DNA of 64,000 nucleotides from an uncultured Coriobacteriales bacterium (GTDB taxonomy: Bacteria; Actinomycetota; Coriobacteriia; Coriobacteriales; UMGS124). A model generated the notes under the pieces. That model searched no databases. It had not been told where the DNA came from and saw nothing but the letters and a program-made list of their open reading frames with translations. Made by a program: the position numbers and the translations under genes. This document shows positions 59,150-64,000 of this stretch, one piece after another. The stretch is from positions 1-64,000 of the forward strand of contig CAKUAI010000010.1 in NCBI GenBank assembly GCA_934636245.1, read 5' to 3'. How positions within the stretch are numbered: position 1 is the first letter of the stretch; each line of letters begins with the position of its first letter.

Positions 59150-61633
59150 ATGGCCGACGCCAAGGAAACCATGCGCTACCTCACGAAGGAATATGAGATC
59201 GCCCCTGCAGGAACGCGTGAGGAGAGCGACGCAGCCACGATCGTGGCGCGCGTCTTCCATCAGCATGGCCTTGAGACCATGCAGAAGAGCTTCAACTACA
59301 CCTGGCACGGCAACCTCGGTCTTGCGGCGCTGATGTGCCTGACCGCCGTGCTCTCGATTGTGGGCGTGTTGCTCAGCGGTGTGGTCTCCACCGTCATGTT
59401 CGTGCTTGTGGCGATCGTCGGCGTGCTGTATTTGCTTGACCGCCGTTTTGGCATCAAGACGTACAGCCGCCTGGGTCTCTCCGGTTCGAGCCAGAACGTG
59501 GTGGCGCGTCATCCTGCTGCCGCCCCCTCCCCCACCGGTCAGAAGGCCCGCCCCGTGGTGGTTATCGCTCATTACGACACGCCCCGTTCCGACCTTCTGA
59601 GCAAGCCGGCCATCGCGTGGGTGAAGCCGTACCTGCCCCGCGCAATCGACGTCTGCGTCGTCGTCGAGGTCCTCGCCCTGTTCATGCAGGTGCTGCCTGT
59701 TCCCATGGGCTTCAAGTCGTTCTTCGCCGCACTTGGCGTCATCGCCGGTGCCGTCCTGGTGGTGTGGGGCGTGTGCACCCTGCTGCATCTCTTCGTGCTG
59801 TCGTACACCCTTGGTGCCAACGACAACAAGTCGGGCGTCGCTGCCGTGCTCGGCGTGCTTGAGCGCATCCGTCCCATCTCCGACGGCATGCCCTTTGGTC
59901 CTGACGACGAGGTGAGGCAGGAGCAGGGTGCCGAAGAGCTTGGCGTAAACGACGTCAAGCCCCGCTCGTATCCCGAGCGTCTTCCCCTTCGCCGCGAGGA
60001 GACCGGCGAGTCTCAGGACCTCGCTTCCGACCGCGAGACCATGCGTCCCCGCGCCGCTATGGAGCCCCGCGCCGACGAGCCTGAGCCCAGCAAGACCGTG
60101 CGTCATGGCCTTGCGGCCGTGCGCGGTCTTGGCATTCTCCCCGAGACGTGCCAGATTGAGTATGTGAACGTCGAGCAGGGTGCCGTTCATCGTGCAAGCC
60201 AGCATGGCGTCTGCGCCGAGCAGGCCGCAGCCGCCAGCACTATGCTCATCTCCCCTGCCCCCGTCGCCGAGCCTGCCCAGCAGGCAAGCCTCGACCTTGG
60301 CGATCAGCCCACGAACGTCGCGGCCGCCCCGGTCGATCCCGAGGCCGCCAAGGACGCAGAGGCCGACGCCATGTTTGCCTCGATCGTGCGTGAGAACCGC
60401 CTCTCGGGCGATCTCAATCCCGAGCCTGCCGCGACGTCGCTGCTGGCACCCGTGAACGCCGGCACCGCGACGGTGACTTCCACCGACGAGCCCGACGCCG
60501 AGATTCGCGGCGCCGCGCAGGCCCCGCGTGACGTTGCCATGCATTCGGCAAGTGTTTCCCAGCAGTTCATCATGGACGAGCCCGACTCGTTTGCGGCGTC
60601 TGCCATCCAGGACCCCACGTGGGGCACCTCTTCGTTCAAACCCGTCACTTCTGCTTCCATGACCGCCCCCCGCTTCCTTGCCGATCTCCCCGATCCGGCT
60701 GTGGCGGCTGTGGATCCCTTCGGCGTCTCGAACATCCAGACCGTGGGCAACTACAACCCCGATGACTTCTCGAGCATGGACTTCGAGACGGGCACGCATC
60801 AGTCCGTGACCCCCACCATGCTCGAACAGGCTCGCCGCCAGGATCTCGCCGGCTTCTCCACCGACCTTGGCGACATGACCAAGCGCGGCCGCAAGGCGAA
60901 GAAGAACCGCCAGAAGGGTCGCATCTCCACCCGTGCCGCCGATATGCAGCAGCAGATGCAGGAGCAGTCGTTCAACGACTGGCTTGGCCTCGATGAGGGC
61001 TTCGACGCCAAGAAGAACGGCGAGCAGATCGGTTCGTGGGATAACTTCTCCGACAGCGATGGCTCCGCGCAGGGGAGCAACCCCCGCTGGCAGGGCGGCG
61101 CCGCTCCGCGCCGCACGCGCCATATGAGCGTTGAGGGTGAGCAGGCAGCCCGCGCCCGTCGTGCAGCCATGCGCCTGGGCGATCGCGACCTCACGTCCCA
61201 TGAGGTGTGGTTCGTGCTCACCGGTGCCGGCGAGGCCGGCAACGCCGGTATCCGCGACTTCATCGCGAGCTATCGCAGCGAGCTGCGCGGTGCCTACTTC
61301 ATCAACCTTGAGTGCCTGGGCGCGGGTCGTCAGTCTCTCGTGGTTGAGGAAGCGGCCGACAGCTCTCGTGTGAAGGCTGACCGCCGTCTCGTCAACATCT
61401 TTGGCCAGGCGAGCCAGGACATCAACCGCCCCGTCGCCCTGGAGCGCATGCCGTGGCGTGCAAGCGATGCCAGCATCGCGCTTGAGCAGGGTTGCCGTGC
61501 CGTCACGCTGTGCGGCGTGCAGGACGGTGTGCCTGCCAACGCCCACTGGACCGGCGACTCGCCCGAGAAGCTCGACATCAACGCCATCGAGGACGCTGTG
61601 GACATGGTGGTCGAGGTCATCAAGAACGCGTAA
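59150..61633 (+). CDS. M28-type peptidase homologue with large insertions
   Basis: 827 residues. M28 metal motifs: IAHYDTP (H141, D143), LGANDNKSGV (D225), TGAGEAGNAG (E695), FINLECLG and NAHWTGD near the end. Two helices (about 57-97) precede H141 and at least two (about 167-218) sit between H141 and D225; about 430 disordered, acidic residues (250-679) split D225 from E695. The catalytic Glu of the usual GAEE is Gly here, so the hydrolase may be altered or inactive. GGAGGAA precedes the ATG at 59150. Family: membrane-bound M28-like; function unknown. Confidence 0.7.
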   Translation: MADAKETMRYLTKEYEIAPAGTREESDAATIVARVFHQHGLETMQKSFNYTWHGNLGLAALMCLTAVLSIVGVLLSGVVSTVMFVLVAIVGVLYLLDRRFGIKTYSRLGLSGSSQNVVARHPAAAPSPTGQKARPVVVIAHYDTPRSDLLSKPAIAWVKPYLPRAIDVCVVVEVLALFMQVLPVPMGFKSFFAALGVIAGAVLVVWGVCTLLHLFVLSYTLGANDNKSGVAAVLGVLERIRPISDGMPFGPDDEVRQEQGAEELGVNDVKPRSYPERLPLRREETGESQDLASDRETMRPRAAMEPRADEPEPSKTVRHGLAAVRGLGILPETCQIEYVNVEQGAVHRASQHGVCAEQAAAASTMLISPAPVAEPAQQASLDLGDQPTNVAAAPVDPEAAKDAEADAMFASIVRENRLSGDLNPEPAATSLLAPVNAGTATVTSTDEPDAEIRGAAQAPRDVAMHSASVSQQFIMDEPDSFAASAIQDPTWGTSSFKPVTSASMTAPRFLADLPDPAVAAVDPFGVSNIQTVGNYNPDDFSSMDFETGTHQSVTPTMLEQARRQDLAGFSTDLGDMTKRGRKAKKNRQKGRISTRAADMQQQMQEQSFNDWLGLDEGFDAKKNGEQIGSWDNFSDSDGSAQGSNPRWQGGAAPRRTRHMSVEGEQAARARRAAMRLGDRDLTSHEVWFVLTGAGEAGNAGIRDFIASYRSELRGAYFINLECLGAGRQSLVVEEAADSSRVKADRRLVNIFGQASQDINRPVALERMPWRASDASIALEQGCRAVTLCGVQDGVPANAHWTGDSPEKLDINAIEDAVDMVVEVIKNA

Positions 61634-61742
61634 AGCCCTATGGCTTGCACGCATGCACGAATGAAGTAACAACGCGAGTGGCCGTCTTGCGGGCCCCAAG
61701 GGGTGAGCCGCAGGGCGGCCACGTGCGTATAGGAGGAATGAC

Positions 61743-62441
61743 GTGAAGATCATCGTCGTAGGGTGCGGTCGCGTTGGCAAGCAGCTGGCCGAGGTGCTCG
61801 ACACCCCCGAGAACCAAGTAACCGTCATCGATATCGACGCTGCGGCACTCGCACGCCTGTCAAGCGAGTTTCAGGGCACGCGCGTGGTAGGCCATGGCTA
61901 TGACGAGAGCGTGCTGGAACAGGCCGGCATCAGGGATTGCGACGCGTTTGCCGCCGTCACGAGCATGGACAACGTGAACCTCATGGCAAGCGAGGTCGCC
62001 CGTCGACTCTACTCTGTGCCCCATGTGCTCACGCGCCTCATCAATCCCGAACACATCAAGCTGTATCAGCAGCTGGGTCTGGACTACCTATGCGACACCG
62101 AGCTTGTGGCTGAGAACATGGTCACGAAGGTGCGTGCACGCAGGGCCCACCACCTCGATACCTACGGCGAGTACGAGGTTCTCTCGTTTACCCTGCATGT
62201 GCCGGGCGTCATTCACGTGCGTGACCTCGAGGCTATGGGCGAGGTGCATGTGGCCCTCTTCGAGCACGACGGTGAGCAGTTCCTGGCGGCGCACAACATG
62301 TTCTTGCACGACGGCGACACGGTGGTGGCCGTGGCGCACGAAAGTGCCCTGCCGGAGCTGGCCGAGTACATGAAGGGCGAAGCCGAGCAGGCAAAGCCCT
62401 CGGCATCGTCTGTCCTCGTGGGCCTTGTAGGAAGGAAGTAG
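61743..62441 (+). CDS. TrkA-type potassium uptake regulator (RCK domain)
   Basis: 232 residues. RCK_N NAD-binding fold starts KIIVVGCGRVGKQLAEVL with VTVIDIDAAAL; RCK_C follows (about 135-215, HVRDLEAMGEVHVALFEHD). It gates a TrkH/KtrB-type potassium channel as a ring in the cytosol; that channel is not in the window. GTG start with AGGAGGAATGAC upstream. It is in one operon with the next gene (3-base gap). Confidence 0.88.
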   Translation: MKIIVVGCGRVGKQLAEVLDTPENQVTVIDIDAAALARLSSEFQGTRVVGHGYDESVLEQAGIRDCDAFAAVTSMDNVNLMASEVARRLYSVPHVLTRLINPEHIKLYQQLGLDYLCDTELVAENMVTKVRARRAHHLDTYGEYEVLSFTLHVPGVIHVRDLEAMGEVHVALFEHDGEQFLAAHNMFLHDGDTVVAVAHESALPELAEYMKGEAEQAKPSASSVLVGLVGRK

Positions 62442-62444
62442 CGC

Positions 62445-63116
62445 ATGTACTTCGTATTGGGCGGCGGCGGCAAGGTAGGAGAGGCGGCTGCAAAGCTGTT
62501 GCTGGCGGCCGGCCACGAGGTTGCCATCGTCGAGAACGACGAGGACCACACCTCGATTCTCGCAGAGCACCTCACGGGCCGCGTGATGGTCATCAAGGGC
62601 GACTGCTGCGACACCAAGGCGCTTGTGGACGCCGGCATCATGGACGCCGACGTGTACTGCGCGCTTTCAGGTCATGATGACGACAACCTTGCATCGTGCG
62701 AGATCGCCGCAACCCTGTATCGCGTGGCGCGTACGGTCGCGCGCGTCAACGACCCCCGCAACGAGCGCATCTTTGTGAAGATGGGCATCGAGACGGTGAG
62801 CTCGACCACGGCCATCGCCAACATGGTGCAGTCGGCCGTGGTGATGTCGTCGGGTGAGCGCAACGTCATGCCGCTGGTGCACGACGGATTCGTCCTCATG
62901 GAGGTGCTGACCGCCGGTTTGTCGGGGGGCACCGAGAGTGCTCGCCGCGTGAGCGAGATCGACCTTCCCGGCCAGGCTGCGCTGCTGGCGGTGTGGTCCG
63001 ATGGCGCCTACCGGCCTGTGGCCCCCTCTACGCTCATCACTCCGGGCGCCACGGTGCTCGTTGCCGCGCAGCCTGAAGACGAGCCTGAGGTGCGCCGCGC
63101 CTTGTTTGACCTGTAG
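62445..63116 (+). CDS. second TrkA-type potassium uptake regulator
   Basis: 223 residues. RCK_N: YFVLGGGGKVGEAAAKLLL, VAIVENDEDHT; RCK_C: LPGQAALLAVWSDGAYR and LITPGATVLVAA. Two adjacent, divergent RCK proteins suggest a heteromeric regulatory ring. GGAAGTAGCGC before the ATG overlaps the end of the upstream gene. A 95-base gap separates it from tRNA-Lys. Confidence 0.86.
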   Translation: MYFVLGGGGKVGEAAAKLLLAAGHEVAIVENDEDHTSILAEHLTGRVMVIKGDCCDTKALVDAGIMDADVYCALSGHDDDNLASCEIAATLYRVARTVARVNDPRNERIFVKMGIETVSSTTAIANMVQSAVVMSSGERNVMPLVHDGFVLMEVLTAGLSGGTESARRVSEIDLPGQAALLAVWSDGAYRPVAPSTLITPGATVLVAAQPEDEPEVRRALFDL

Positions 63117-63211
63117 TGCTTCATTTAGATGAGATCTCTGGTTGTTTAAGCGGTGAATCTGCAACCTTGTCGCTGTTGAACGGTTGCAGATGAGGTACTA
63201 TCAGCTGATGC

Positions 63212-63287
63212 GGGCCGTTAGCTCAGTTGGCAGAGCAGGGGACTTTTAATCCCAAGGTCGTGGGTTCGACCCCCACACGGCCCACCA
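63212..63287 (+). tRNA. tRNA-Lys (TTT)
   Basis: Acceptor GGGCCGT / ACGGCCC, anticodon loop CTTTTAA with anticodon TTT, T-loop GGTTCGACCC and encoded CCA. Reads AAA and AAG. Confidence 0.97.
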
Positions 63288-63291
63288 TTGC

Positions 63292-63337
63292 AAAAACGCA
63301 GGTCAGACGGTGTAAATCGTCTGACCTGTTTGCGTTT
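63292..63337 (+). terminator. terminator after tRNA-Lys
   Basis: CAGGTCAGACG and CGTCTGACCTG stem followed by TTTGCGTTTT. Confidence 0.88.
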
Positions 63338-63364
63338 TGGGGCCAAAGTGCAACACAAACGCCA

Positions 63365-63400
63365 CAAAAAAGCGGTCGGTACCCTTGGGATACCGACCGT
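63365..63400 (-). terminator. terminator after tRNA-Gly
   Basis: Minus strand ACGGTCGGTA-TCCCAAGGG-TACCGACCG-C then six T. Confidence 0.9.
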
Positions 63401-63411
63401 TTGAGATTCGA

Positions 63412-63486
63412 TGGAGCGGGCAACGGGATTCGAACCCGCGAATACCAGCTTGGGAAGCTGGGGCCTTACCGCTTGGCGATGCCCGC
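63412..63486 (-). tRNA. tRNA-Gly (CCC)
   Basis: Acceptor GCGGGCA / TGCCCGC, anticodon stem CCAGC-TTCCCAA-GCTGG (anticodon CCC), T-loop GGTTCGAATCC and encoded CCA (63412-63414). Reads GGG. Confidence 0.96.
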
Positions 63487-63652
63487 ACAAGGCAAAGCAT
63501 ACCATACCTTTGCTCAGGTGAACCCGTATCGTAGAAACAACCGCATTTTGCATCCACAACCCCCAAACGATCATCTCGTTGTCGTATCCTGGGCAGGTAC
63601 CCTTTTGTTTTTAACCACCGCACTATGTGCGGCACGAGCCCAGGGAGGACAT

Positions 63653-64000
63653 ATGCAAAAGAGCGAGATTCTGGAGCTTATCAAGGACGCTATGCGCGCC
63701 AAGGACAAGCCGCGCCTTTCCATCCTGCGTCAGGTCAACGAGGAGTTCAAGAAGATCGAGGTCGACGAGCGTCGCGAGGTCACCGAGGCCGACGTTACCG
63801 CCTGCGTCAAGAAGCTTATCAAGATGACCTCCGAGACGCTGGAGTACTCCCGCAAGGCTGCCACCGACCCTGAGCGTACCGCGATGCTTGAAACGCAGGT
63901 CAAGGTGCTTGAGGAGCTGCTTCCCGCCCAGCTTTCGGGCGATGCGCTCGCAGCCCTCATCGACGAGATCTGCGCGGCGGGTGGCTACACCTCCAAGAAG
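63653..64000 (+). CDS. GatB/YqeY-domain protein (partial, runs off the edge)
   Basis: First 116 residues of a YqeY-like protein: MQKSEILELIKDAMRAKDKP, LSILRQVNEEFKKIEVDER, KLIKMTSETLEYSRKA and QVKVLEELLPAQLSGDAL. The family resembles the tail of GatB and may act with tRNA or amidotransferases. AGGGAGGACAT precedes the ATG. Usual length is about 148 residues, so roughly 30 are missing beyond the window. Confidence 0.88.
   Translation, partial: MQKSEILELIKDAMRAKDKPRLSILRQVNEEFKKIEVDERREVTEADVTACVKKLIKMTSETLEYSRKAATDPERTAMLETQVKVLEELLPAQLSGDALAALIDEICAAGGYTSKK

Noticed and set aside
59039..61828. Minus-strand open frame of 929 codons opposite the M28-like gene
   Set aside because: Antisense shadow rich in His, Gly and Val; crosses several real gene boundaries.
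63840..63860. Another copy of the gyr-region repeat core (GGAGTACTCC near 63.85 kb)
   Set aside because: Only the central few bases match, and it lies in the YqeY coding frame without arms.

Overview
The window is about 64 kb of G+C-rich bacterial chromosome centred on the replication origin. The gene order (S6-SSB-S18-YybS-like-L9-DnaB; GyrA-GyrB-DciA-RecF-DnaN-DnaA; oriC; L34-RnpA-YidD-YidC-Jag; RsmG-ParA-ParB), the DUF721/DciA gene beside gyrB, the WYL-regulator pair and anaerobic enzymes such as indolepyruvate:ferredoxin oxidoreductase suggest an anaerobic member of the Actinomycetota, most likely a Coriobacteriia (Collinsella/Olsenella-like) organism. That placement is inference; no rRNA gene is present.

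Genes point away from the origin. From 0.27 to 41.19 kb nearly everything is on the minus strand (exceptions: a TRIC-type channel and a bifunctional-nuclease family protein); from 41.6 kb to the right edge nearly everything is on the plus strand. oriC lies at about 41.2-41.5 kb, between an unusual ATPase gene coupled to dnaA and the rpmH promoter.

Left part (0.3-20.8 kb, minus strand): a phosphodiesterase, a LytS/LytTR-type two-component pair, a TauE-like permease, a glycosyltransferase, an operon of radical SAM enzyme, methyltransferase, PurE and IorA-IorB, an ABC exporter, a NUDIX hydrolase, PurD, PurA, replicative helicase DnaB, then the L9/DUF2232/S18/SSB/S6 cluster. Middle (21-29.7 kb): four tRNAs with terminators, TRIC channel, parvulin lipoprotein, PurB, TypA and two hypothetical proteins. 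Origin-left block (29.8-41.2 kb): gyrA, gyrB, dciA, recF, dnaN, dnaA and a GHKL-ATPase/winged-helix protein. Origin-right block (41.6-47.6 kb): rpmH, rnpA, yidD, yidC, jag, rsmG, parA, parB. Further right: rlmN, ddl, a flavodoxin-like protein, an exonuclease-helicase fusion, two WYL regulators, membrane proteins including a heavily interrupted M28-type peptidase homologue, two TrkA-type potassium-uptake regulators, tRNA-Lys, tRNA-Gly and the start of a YqeY-like gene.

The most unusual signals are non-coding or tied to the origin: (i) a tandem array of about 97-bp palindromic units between gyrB and gyrA whose stem arms change together from unit to unit; (ii) a second, 65-67-bp tandem array between jag and rsmG, also hairpin-forming; (iii) an origin built on TTTTCAACA-type boxes rather than TTATNCACA, paired with a DnaA whose DNA-recognition helix departs from the classical sequence; (iv) the ATPase/winged-helix gene inserted between oriC and dnaA; (v) a candidate 90-nt small RNA with its own promoter and terminator at 55.3 kb.
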